The notes beneath the pieces are model-generated. The model was not told the DNA's origin, made no database searches, and saw only the letters and a list, made by a program, of their open reading frames with translations. Below are positions 1 to 7,448 of a stretch of DNA of 64,000 nucleotides, in pieces. The stretch is taken from NCBI RefSeq assembly GCF_025947365.1, contig NZ_CP110012.1:2480001-2544000 (forward strand). Reading direction: 5' to 3'. How positions within the stretch are numbered: position 1 is the first letter of the stretch; every line of letters starts with the position of its first letter. A program made the translations under genes and the position numbers. Source of the DNA: Flavobacterium sp. N502540 (GTDB taxonomy: Bacteria > Bacteroidota > Bacteroidia > Flavobacteriales > Flavobacteriaceae).

Positions 1-439
1 CAAAGACAAAGTCATAATTTTTTGCTTCAGCAATATCCTGAACCGCGGTAAAAACCTGATCTTGTATAGGCTTTGCCAAACCTGCTTTCTGATGCATCAG
101 ATTTCCATCGACACCAAATTGCTTTTGCTGATAATCCATCATTTCGGTTTCGAGAAATTTAATCTCGGTTTCTTTCTCGTCAATAAGCTCTTTTGTCAAT
201 AAAGCTCTTTCGGCTTTAAGGCTTTCTTTAAGATTATTGATGTCCAGTTTTTTGGTCTCTATTTCCTGTTTCCACTTTTGAGCTTTGAGCTCTAATTGAG
301 CTTTAGCTTCTTTGTAATCGGAAACATTTTCCAAAATATACTCCATATCGATGTAGCCAATCCTTGTCGTTCTTGTTTGAGCCTGACTTGTATTTGCTAC
401 AATCAGGGCTAAAAATATAAATAAAAATTGTCTTCTCAT
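1..439 (-). CDS. OmpH/Skp-like periplasmic chaperone, 3' end cut by window edge
   Basis: The reverse-strand frame starts with ATG at 439 and runs open off the left edge, so the C-terminus is missing. It begins with a signal peptide (MRRQFLFIFLALIVANTSQA) and continues into a lysine/glutamate-rich stretch (residues about 45-110) of coiled-coil character, with a GYIDMEYIL segment typical of the OmpH/Skp family. Skp-type proteins hold unfolded outer membrane proteins in the periplasm and hand them to BamA, whose gene lies 42 bases upstream here. In Bacteroidota one or two ompH genes usually follow bamA. Family assignment is from the sequence; the chaperone role is inferred from the family. Confidence 0.85.
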   Translation of the reverse strand, partial: MRRQFLFIFLALIVANTSQAQTRTTRIGYIDMEYILENVSDYKEAKAQLELKAQKWKQEIETKKLDINNLKESLKAERALLTKELIDEKETEIKFLETEMMDYQQKQFGVDGNLMHQKAGLAKPIQDQVFTAVQDIAEAKNYDFVF

Positions 440-481
440 AACATTACTTTATTTGAAAATTTTTAACCAACTATTGTTTTT

Positions 482-3154
482 TTAGAATTGTTGTCCGATG
501 ATAAAGTGAATTTCTTTACCATGCGCCTTAGTCTCTCCCGGTTGAGGATCGAAACCGTAACCCCAGTCAATACCCAATAATCCAAATGCCGGCATGAATA
601 CACGTAAACCAACACCCGCAGAACGGTTCAGGTCAAATGGGTTATAATCTTTAAAAGTTGGAAATGATGAACCTCCTTCTAAAAACGCCAATGCATAAAT
701 CGATGCAGAAGCTTTTAATGTAATCGGATAACGTAACTCCATAGAGAATTTGTTATAAATTGTGGCCCCAATTTGTTGGTTAAGTGCATTTGTAGGAGTT
801 AAAGAGTTGTTTTCATAACCTCTCAACTGTACCGTTTCTCTACCATCCATCGAGTAGTTTGCCATTCCGTCTCCACCTAAATAAAAACGCTCAAACGGTA
901 CCACTCCTCTTGCCTGATCGTATGCTCCCAGGAATCCAAATTCTGTTAAAGTTCGCAGTACTAATTTACCATAAAGTTTGGTATACCACTCACCTTTGAA
1001 TTTAATTTTGTAATATTCCAGCCAATTGTATCTTTTTTGATCTACTTTCCCTTGATCAGTATCTGCGCTCGCGTAATCAGAACCAACACTTACGACTGCC
1101 GGTGTTCCGTTAATGGTTTCCATTTTGGTGTAATCTCCAGTGTTCAATGGTTTACCATCTGCACCAGAAGTTGGAGCTCCTGTATATTGTGTTTTATATT
1201 CTTTTTGATTTTTTAGATCTCCATAATCAATTCCGTTAAACAAGGAATATGGAGGAGTTACTTTTGCAGAAATACTAAAGTCTGAACCATAGGTTGGGAA
1301 TATTGGGTTAACCCCTTTATTACTTCTTGAAAGACCAATAGTATATGCTAAGTTTCTCGACGCTCCGTTACCAAAGGTAAACAATCCTGTGTTATAATTG
1401 TTCAAGTCATAGTGCTGGTAACTAATAGATTGTGATAATACGAAGTAATCGTCCGGCACAGTAAGTCTTTTCGCTAAACCAACTTGTAAAGTCAGGATGT
1501 TAAAACTCTTGCTTTTATCTACACGTCTGGTAGCAAAGTCGTTTAAGAATTGTTTACTGTAAGAAATAGAAGAACTAAATTGTACCGGTTTTTTTCCTCC
1601 AAACCATGGTTCTGAAAATGACACGCTATAGGTTTGGAAATAAGTACTTCCTTGTAAACGAAGTGCTACTTTTTGACCGTCACCCATTGGTAATGGCTTG
1701 TACGATTCTTTATTGAACAGGTTTCTTGCTGAGAAGTTGTTAAATGATAATCCAAGGGTTCCAATGAAACCACCACCACCGTAACCTCCCTGAAGTTCTA
1801 CCTGGCTGGATCCTTTTTCTACAACATGGTACTCAATGTCAACAGTTCCTGCTGCAGCATCAACATTTTTGAATTTTGGATCAATGGCTTCAGGATCAAA
1901 GAATCCTAATTGTCCAATTTCACGAATTGTTCGAACTAACTGCTCTTTACTGTATTTTTCTCCTGGTTTAGTTCTTAATTCACGATAAATTACGTGGTCG
2001 TTTGTTTTATCATTTCCAACAACCGATATTTTATTGAAGTATGCTATAGGACCTTCTGTAACTCTGATCTCAAAATCGATGGTGTCGTTTACTGTTTTTA
2101 CCTCTACAGCATTGATGTTAGAGAATAAATAACCATTGTTTTGGTATAAGTTTGTAATGTCTTCAGCGTCCGGTTTTGTCTTGTCGGCAATACGTTTTTC
2201 CAATAAAACTCCGTTGTAAGTTTCACCTTTTTTGATCCCTAAATAACGGTTTAATAGCTGATCTGAGTAGACTGTATTTCCTAAGAATTTAATATTTCCG
2301 AAGTAGTATTTGTTTCCTTCTTCTACATTAATTTTGATGGCAAGCATGTTTTTTTTCTTGTCGTATTTAACAGAATCAGAAATAATACGGGCATCACGAT
2401 ATCCTTTTTCTTTATAGGCAGCAACGACTTTCTCTAAGTCGGTTTTGTATTTTTCAGGAATGAATTTAGAAGATTTTAAGATACGGAGTATGTTCTTTTG
2501 TTTGGTATCTTTCATAGCAGCTCGCAGCTGATTTCCGCTAAGCTGTTTGTTTCCTGTGAAATCGATACCGCTAATCTTCACCTTATCTCCTTTATCTACC
2601 CGTACAAGCATGTTTACATGATTGCCTGCAGTACTGTCGGGAGTATTGGTAATGGTAACTTTAGTGTTGTAAAACCCTTCTTTTTTATATTTATTTTCAA
2701 TATAATTCTTAGTTGTCGTGATTAAGTTCTCATTGACAATTTTGTTTTTGGTCAGATTGTTGTCTTTAATTAACCCTTCGATTTTATTTTTCTTAATACC
2801 AACAAATTTAACTTCGTTTAATTTTGGGAGTTCGACAATGTTCAGATCCAGATAGATACTGTCGTTGTCGATTTTGTTAACATAAAAAGAGATTTCATCA
2901 AAAAGGCCAAGTTTGCCTAATTTTTTAATAGCACCACTAATTTCTTCACCCGGAACGGCAATTTCCTGTCCTTTTTGAAGACCGGAAAAAGTAACAACTG
3001 TTTGTTCGTTAAAGCTTATTTTACCAACAACAGAAACTTTGGCAAGAATATATTTTTTCCCCTGATCAAAAGGAACTCTTTCTTGCGCTTTAATTTGTGA
3101 AAAACTACCCAAAAGAAGCAGGGTAAAGACTATTTGTATTCTTTTTTGCAACAC
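482..3154 (-). CDS. bamA: BamA, outer membrane protein assembly factor
   Basis: BamA is the essential Omp85 barrel that inserts beta-barrel proteins into the outer membrane. The product is about 890 aa: a signal peptide (QKRIQIVFTLLLLGSFSQIKAQ), several POTRA repeats over roughly residues 30-440, then a C-terminal barrel ending in the outer-membrane-type final Phe (IIGQQF). An open frame extends to 3286, but that part lies inside uppS. I chose GTG at 3154 (or TTG at 3151), because the signal peptide starts there and no ATG is available; this puts the start 7 bases after the uppS stop. It sits in a porG-uppS-bamA-ompH operon. The non-ATG start and tight spacing suggest translational coupling to uppS. 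Confidence 0.95.
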   Translation of the reverse strand: MLQKRIQIVFTLLLLGSFSQIKAQERVPFDQGKKYILAKVSVVGKISFNEQTVVTFSGLQKGQEIAVPGEEISGAIKKLGKLGLFDEISFYVNKIDNDSIYLDLNIVELPKLNEVKFVGIKKNKIEGLIKDNNLTKNKIVNENLITTTKNYIENKYKKEGFYNTKVTITNTPDSTAGNHVNMLVRVDKGDKVKISGIDFTGNKQLSGNQLRAAMKDTKQKNILRILKSSKFIPEKYKTDLEKVVAAYKEKGYRDARIISDSVKYDKKKNMLAIKINVEEGNKYYFGNIKFLGNTVYSDQLLNRYLGIKKGETYNGVLLEKRIADKTKPDAEDITNLYQNNGYLFSNINAVEVKTVNDTIDFEIRVTEGPIAYFNKISVVGNDKTNDHVIYRELRTKPGEKYSKEQLVRTIREIGQLGFFDPEAIDPKFKNVDAAAGTVDIEYHVVEKGSSQVELQGGYGGGGFIGTLGLSFNNFSARNLFNKESYKPLPMGDGQKVALRLQGSTYFQTYSVSFSEPWFGGKKPVQFSSSISYSKQFLNDFATRRVDKSKSFNILTLQVGLAKRLTVPDDYFVLSQSISYQHYDLNNYNTGLFTFGNGASRNLAYTIGLSRSNKGVNPIFPTYGSDFSISAKVTPPYSLFNGIDYGDLKNQKEYKTQYTGAPTSGADGKPLNTGDYTKMETINGTPAVVSVGSDYASADTDQGKVDQKRYNWLEYYKIKFKGEWYTKLYGKLVLRTLTEFGFLGAYDQARGVVPFERFYLGGDGMANYSMDGRETVQLRGYENNSLTPTNALNQQIGATIYNKFSMELRYPITLKASASIYALAFLEGGSSFPTFKDYNPFDLNRSAGVGLRVFMPAFGLLGIDWGYGFDPQPGETKAHGKEIHFIIGQQF

Positions 3155-3161
3155 TAAAAAA

Positions 3162-3902
3162 TTATTTAATTTGTTCACTGGTTTTTCCAAATCTACGTTC
3201 TCTTTTTTGATAACTAATAATAGCCTCATATAAATCTTGGTCTTTAAAGTCTGGCCATAAGACATTAGTAAAATATAGTTCTGCATAGGCGATCTGCCAT
3301 AGCAAAAAATTACTTATTCTATGCTCTCCACTTGTTCTTATTAATAAATCTACGTCAGGTAAATTTTGCGTGTAAAGATGCTCATTTATAATTGAATCGT
3401 CAATAGAGTCTATTGAAATTATATTATTTTTAACTTTATCACTGATGGTTCTAACTGCTTGTACCAATTCTTCTCTTGATCCGTAACTTAATGCTAAAGT
3501 TAAGGTCATTCGAGTATTATTTTTGGTCTTTTCTATTACATCCAACAGCTCTTTTTGAGCCGATTTTGGTAATTTTTCGAGGTTCCCGATAGCATTAAGT
3601 TTGATGTTGTTTTTTTGCAGTGTATCAAGTTCTTTTTTTAAGGAATTGATCAAAATTTTCATCAGTGCTTCGACTTCCAGTTTCGGACGATTCCAGTTTT
3701 CTGTCGAAAAAGCGTATAGTGTCAGGTATTCAATACCAAGTTTGGCACATGTTTTTATGGTGTTTTTTACAGATTTTGTTCCGTTTTCGTGACCAAATGC
3801 TCTTAAAAAACCTTGTTGTTTTGCCCAACGGCCATTCCCGTCCATAATAATGGCCAGGTGTTGAGGTAGGTTTGTATTATCTATTGATTCTAGTAAATTC
3901 AT
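3162..3902 (-). CDS. uppS: Undecaprenyl diphosphate synthase (isoprenyl transferase)
   Basis: This 246-aa cis-prenyltransferase makes the C55 lipid carrier for peptidoglycan and O-antigen synthesis by adding isopentenyl diphosphate units to farnesyl diphosphate. The signature IIMDGNGRWA is at residues 18-27, with Asp21 as the Mg-binding residue. The C-terminal substrate-binding segment DLLIRTSGEHRISNFLLWQ is also present. The length is normal for the family. ATG at 3902 is chosen over an upstream in-frame start at 3977, which would add 25 residues reading back through the end of porG. It lies 5 bases after porG and 7 bases before bamA, so co-transcription is very likely. Confidence 0.96.
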   Translation of the reverse strand: MNLLESIDNTNLPQHLAIIMDGNGRWAKQQGFLRAFGHENGTKSVKNTIKTCAKLGIEYLTLYAFSTENWNRPKLEVEALMKILINSLKKELDTLQKNNIKLNAIGNLEKLPKSAQKELLDVIEKTKNNTRMTLTLALSYGSREELVQAVRTISDKVKNNIISIDSIDDSIINEHLYTQNLPDVDLLIRTSGEHRISNFLLWQIAYAELYFTNVLWPDFKDQDLYEAIISYQKRERRFGKTSEQIK

Positions 3903-3907
3903 TTTTA

Positions 3908-4597
3908 TTATTCTGCGCAATAGCAAGGTTTTTCTCCAAAGGTATAAGTTAAAGTAATACCAGAGAAGACATACCAATCATTATTATTTAAATTTCCAAA
4001 CTGTAATATGTTTGTGTTTTTTGTATTTGGATTACTGGAATCCATAGCATCTGTAAAAGTATATCGTGCTCCAACTTCGGCTCCTAAAACAATACTTGGA
4101 GTTATGTTTGATTTTATTCCTAATATAATTGGTATAGCAAACGAACTTGAACTTAAAGATTGTGTTACGGTTGGACTTGATGTAAAGCGATACAATTTGT
4201 CGTACATAAAAAAGTTAAGCCCGGAGAAGATATACGGAGTTACTTTTCTGTGATAATCATGCAGATTAAAGTCGAAAAAATTGAATTCCAGACCAGCCGA
4301 AAGTTCTTTTACATTATTTTTAAAGCTATAGCCTCTTCTGTTTCTTCCTGTTTCAGATGAATCGAAATCGTTTCCTGTAACGGTTGATTGTGTATACGAG
4401 AAACGATAGGAGTGACGCGGACTTTTATTCCATTTGTACAAGACACCAAAAGCCAGTTTTTCCGGTGCAATATAGGTGGTTTTACCTACATCTCCTACAA
4501 AGTTACTTCCACCTAAAAAAACACCAATCTCATTGATTTGAGCATTTAGTGTGATAAAGGGGAAAAAACATAACAATAAATTAAAATTTTTTTTCAT
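3908..4597 (-). CDS. porG: PorG-type T9SS outer membrane protein (DUF6089)
   Basis: The 229-aa product has a signal peptide (MKKNFNLLLCFFPFITLNA) and alternating hydrophobic/polar beta-barrel-like segments, with INEIGVFLGGSNFVGDVG at the mature N-terminus, characteristic of the DUF6089 family. In Porphyromonas gingivalis the same family member, PorG, is an outer membrane component of the type IX secretion system and is encoded immediately before uppS, omp85 and ompH, the order seen here. Family membership is strong; the secretion role rests on synteny and family knowledge. It is the first gene of the run, with an AT-rich leader upstream to 4770. Confidence 0.85.
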   Translation of the reverse strand: MKKNFNLLLCFFPFITLNAQINEIGVFLGGSNFVGDVGKTTYIAPEKLAFGVLYKWNKSPRHSYRFSYTQSTVTGNDFDSSETGRNRRGYSFKNNVKELSAGLEFNFFDFNLHDYHRKVTPYIFSGLNFFMYDKLYRFTSSPTVTQSLSSSSFAIPIILGIKSNITPSIVLGAEVGARYTFTDAMDSSNPNTKNTNILQFGNLNNNDWYVFSGITLTYTFGEKPCYCAE

Positions 4598-4770
4598 TTA
4601 ATTCAAAATTGCGTGCAAATATAATAATTATCGATTCGAATCAAAGTTTGTTTAGCTAAATGTGCTTTTTTTTCAATTTACAATATGATTTTGAGCTATT
4701 TGATGATGATTCGCTATAGGCAGAACGGGAAAATGTAGTATTATCGTATAGTGGTAATTCAGAAAAGCGT

Positions 4771-5658
4771 TTAATTTCTCTTGTCTTCCCCCCAGAGCAG
4801 TTTTTTTCTCAGTGTTTTTAAGAAAGTTTCGCCCGGTATTTCCACCATTTTTATTTTGAAATCGGTTTTTTTAATTTTTAGAACAGAATCATTTTTTACA
4901 GAGGTGATTCTGGAATCTAAAGAAACTAAATACTGGTCTTCTCTTCCGGTAACGCGAAGTTTGATTTCGGTATTGTCCGGGATAACCAATGGCCTTGCGT
5001 TTAAATTGTGCGGCGCAATAGGAGTGATCACTAAGCTTTCAACATTAGGGGTCAGAATCGGGCCGCCACAGCTTAAGGAGTAGCCCGTCGAGCCTGTTGG
5101 CGTTGAAATTATAAGACCGTCTGCCCAGTATGAATTTAAGTATTCGTTGTTTAAATATGTTTCAACTGTAATCATAGACGTGGTGTCTTTTCGGCTGACG
5201 GTGACCTCATTCATTGCAAAGTTTAAGTCGTCTTCGATAGCTTCATTTTTAGGATCACAGGTTAAGCTTAATAAAGTTCTTTCGGAGATTGTGTAATTTT
5301 TGTCGATGATGTATTGTAAAAAATTATCGATACTTTCTCTGGGAACTGTTGCTAGAAACCCTAATCTTCCGGCATTAATGCCTAGTATTGGAATTCCTGA
5401 GTTGCGAACCAGCGTTGCAGCTCTTAAAATAGTTCCGTCACCACCGATACTAATGAGCATTTCATAACTATCGTCCAACGAAGTAGAGGAAGAAAAGGTT
5501 TTATATTCCTTTTTAACGAGTTCTTTTTCGTAGAGCATTTTCAGGAAGTCTTCTTCAATTACCATTTCGACATTATTGGAATTGAAAAAAATAAAGATGT
5601 CTTTAATAATGGGGCCTGTACTATTTTGATAATACTGTCCGTAAATGGCTACTTTCAT
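4771..5658 (-). CDS. nadK: NAD kinase
   Basis: The 295-aa protein phosphorylates NAD to NADP with ATP or polyphosphate. The GGDGT motif of the NAD/diacylglycerol/sphingosine kinase fold is at residues 72-76. The NE motif in FAMNEVTVSRKD and the DGLIISTPTGSTGYSLSCGG loop (about residues 180-205) complete the active site. The length fits bacterial NadK. It is transcribed in the same direction as the CBS-domain gene upstream, separated by a 95-base repeat-containing spacer. The spacer of about 170 bases to porG contains no gene and no strong hairpin. Confidence 0.96.
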   Translation of the reverse strand: MKVAIYGQYYQNSTGPIIKDIFIFFNSNNVEMVIEEDFLKMLYEKELVKKEYKTFSSSTSLDDSYEMLISIGGDGTILRAATLVRNSGIPILGINAGRLGFLATVPRESIDNFLQYIIDKNYTISERTLLSLTCDPKNEAIEDDLNFAMNEVTVSRKDTTSMITVETYLNNEYLNSYWADGLIISTPTGSTGYSLSCGGPILTPNVESLVITPIAPHNLNARPLVIPDNTEIKLRVTGREDQYLVSLDSRITSVKNDSVLKIKKTDFKIKMVEIPGETFLKTLRKKLLWGEDKRN

Positions 5659-5660
5659 TC

Positions 5661-5724
5661 GTTAATTAGATAATTTGTCAATGTGTTAATCAGATAATTT
5701 GTCAATGCGAAGATTATCTAATCA
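5661..5724. repeat. 24-bp tandem repeat plus inverted partial copy in nadK/CBS spacer
   Basis: Two adjacent copies of a 24-base unit start at 5661 and 5685; their first 23 bases differ at one position (GTTAATTAGATAATTTGTCA followed by ATG). A third, inverted and less exact piece (ATTATCTAATCAAC) follows at 5712. The stretch fills most of the spacer between the two minus-strand genes. Similar ATTAG/TGTCAAT wording occurs at 39668-39739, so it may belong to a dispersed intergenic family. Confidence 0.6.
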
Positions 5725-5753
5725 ACTAATTTGCTTATTGACACATTAATAAT

Positions 5754-6413
5754 TTATATGTTAAGGTATTTGTCCAGGTAATCAGAACGTTCTTTTAAGC
5801 TGTTGATATAAGCGTCTTCCTGGTGTTCGGATATGATTTCGTAATTGTATCGTCTAAAAGTCTGGATGATTTCATTCATAGGTCCTACACCAATTTTTAT
5901 GGTGATCTGAACATTTTCTAAATCAGCTTCAGAGACAAAACAGCCTAGGATTTTACCGTTATTACTTTCTATAATTTGAGTGACTTGGCCCATAGAGTAG
6001 TCCAAAAGTCCTTTTTGGACAATGATAATACCGCCTTGTTCTTTTAAGAAAGGAGTTTCCTGAAAAAATTTCATGATGTCCTCCATTTCATAATAACCAA
6101 TATAGGTGTTGTTTTCGTCAAGAACCGGGATTATATTGGTATGATTTTTAGCAAATACTTCGAGAACGTCAAGCCAAATCATAGATTTTCGGGCAAAAAA
6201 ACGCTCCAGAGTATATTTGTAGTCAATGGCTTTTTTGTCTGTATCAAAAGTTTCGACATCATCGACGGCGATACTTCCAATAAAAATTCCATTTTCCAAA
6301 ACCGGAAAATGTGAAAAGTTCAAATCAGCAAAAAAGTCCTGAACCGATGCTATCGTTTCCTGACTATCAATCGCTCTGAGATCATTGGTGATATAGTTTG
6401 TAATTTCTGTCAT
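5754..6413 (-). CDS. CBS-domain protein
   Basis: The 219-aa soluble protein carries a pair of CBS modules over roughly residues 8-125 (SQETIASVQDFFADLNFSHF and ANHTNIIPVLDENNTYIGYY are the recognisable parts). The C-terminal region (about 130-205: GGIIIVQKG, VQITIKIGVGPMNEIIQTF) looks ACT-like. CBS pairs bind adenosine nucleotides, and the ACT-like tail suggests a second ligand. It is well conserved next to nadK and pdxJ in Flavobacteriia. There is no catalytic domain, so it is probably a regulatory or sensor protein; the target is unknown. Confidence 0.8.
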   Translation of the reverse strand: MTEITNYITNDLRAIDSQETIASVQDFFADLNFSHFPVLENGIFIGSIAVDDVETFDTDKKAIDYKYTLERFFARKSMIWLDVLEVFAKNHTNIIPVLDENNTYIGYYEMEDIMKFFQETPFLKEQGGIIIVQKGLLDYSMGQVTQIIESNNGKILGCFVSEADLENVQITIKIGVGPMNEIIQTFRRYNYEIISEHQEDAYINSLKERSDYLDKYLNI

Positions 6414-6529
6414 AAATCTATTGAAGATATTTCATGCAAAATAATCAAAAAATAGCAAAAAACGCTACGTTTTACTTTGTATTTTTGTCGTAACAAATAT
6501 AGTGTTACCAGAATTAATTATCTATTTAT

Positions 6530-7243
6530 ATGACAAAGTTAAGTGTAAATATCAATAAAATTGCAACGTTGCGAAATGCACGCGGTGGAAATGTTCCTGA
6601 TTTATTAAAAGTTGCGACCGACATTCAGAATTTCGGAGGCCAGGGAATCACAATCCATCCGCGTCCGGATGAGCGCCATATTCGCTATCAGGATGCACGC
6701 GATTTAAAAGCAATTGTACATACTGAATATAACATTGAAGGGAATCCGCAGCATAATTTTATCGATTTGGTTTTAGAATGTAAACCAACACAGGTGACCT
6801 TAGTTCCGGATGCAATTGGAGCGATTACCTCGTCTGCAGGCTGGGATACTGTAGCCAATCAATCGTATCTGACGGAAGTGATTCAGGAGTTTCAACGAAA
6901 CGGAATCAGAACATCGATTTTTGTCGATCCGGTGCTGGAAGTTATAGAAGGAGCAAAAAAAACAGGAACAGATCGCATTGAATTGTACACGGAAGCTTTT
7001 GCGCATCAATACGGTTTAGGAAATAAAAACGGAATCGATCCTTATGTTGAAGCGGCAAAACTGGCTAATGAGTTGGATTTAGGAATTAATGCAGGTCACG
7101 ATTTAAGTTTGGATAATATTCAGTTTTTCAAACAAAACATTCCGGGATTGTTAGAAGTGTCTATTGGTCATGCTTTGATTTCGGAAGCTCTATATTTGGG
7201 CTTGGATAACGTAGTAAATATGTATCTGAATAAATTGAAGTAA
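6530..7243 (+). CDS. pdxJ: Pyridoxine 5'-phosphate synthase
   Basis: PdxJ (237 aa) condenses 1-deoxyxylulose 5-phosphate with 3-amino-2-oxopropyl phosphate to give pyridoxine 5'-phosphate, the ring-closing step of DXP-dependent vitamin B6 synthesis. LSVNINKIATLRNARGG opens the TIM barrel. The phosphate-binding HPRPDERHI is at 43-51, and the C-terminal NAGHDLSLDN and VSIGHALISEALYLG segments are conserved. The length is normal. It is divergent from the CBS gene; the 116-base spacer contains TATTTTTG at 6480-6487, matching the -7 element of Bacteroidota promoters but without a convincing -33 partner. Confidence 0.96.
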   Translation: MTKLSVNINKIATLRNARGGNVPDLLKVATDIQNFGGQGITIHPRPDERHIRYQDARDLKAIVHTEYNIEGNPQHNFIDLVLECKPTQVTLVPDAIGAITSSAGWDTVANQSYLTEVIQEFQRNGIRTSIFVDPVLEVIEGAKKTGTDRIELYTEAFAHQYGLGNKNGIDPYVEAAKLANELDLGINAGHDLSLDNIQFFKQNIPGLLEVSIGHALISEALYLGLDNVVNMYLNKLK

Positions 7244-7448
7244 TTGAGATTATAATTCGTGACTGATCGTAAATATTAGTCACGAGTTTTAGATAAGAAG
7301 ACTGCTTGTGAAGGAGCAGGTTGAAAATGAGGGCAAATGATTTAAATTCGACCGAAAAAAAGTAACTCCCAATAGGAAATAAAATCACGCATACTCTCAA
7401 AAAACACTTTATAATTGTTTATTTTCGCACTTTTCTTATTAAAATCAA

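Noticed and set aside
2498..2725. Plus-strand 75-codon open frame within bamA
   Set aside because: Shadow frame opposite a strongly conserved gene, without signal or domain.
3155..3286. Upstream extension of bamA by 44 codons
   Set aside because: It lies entirely inside uppS and precedes the signal peptide; the GTG at 3154 gives a normal export signal.
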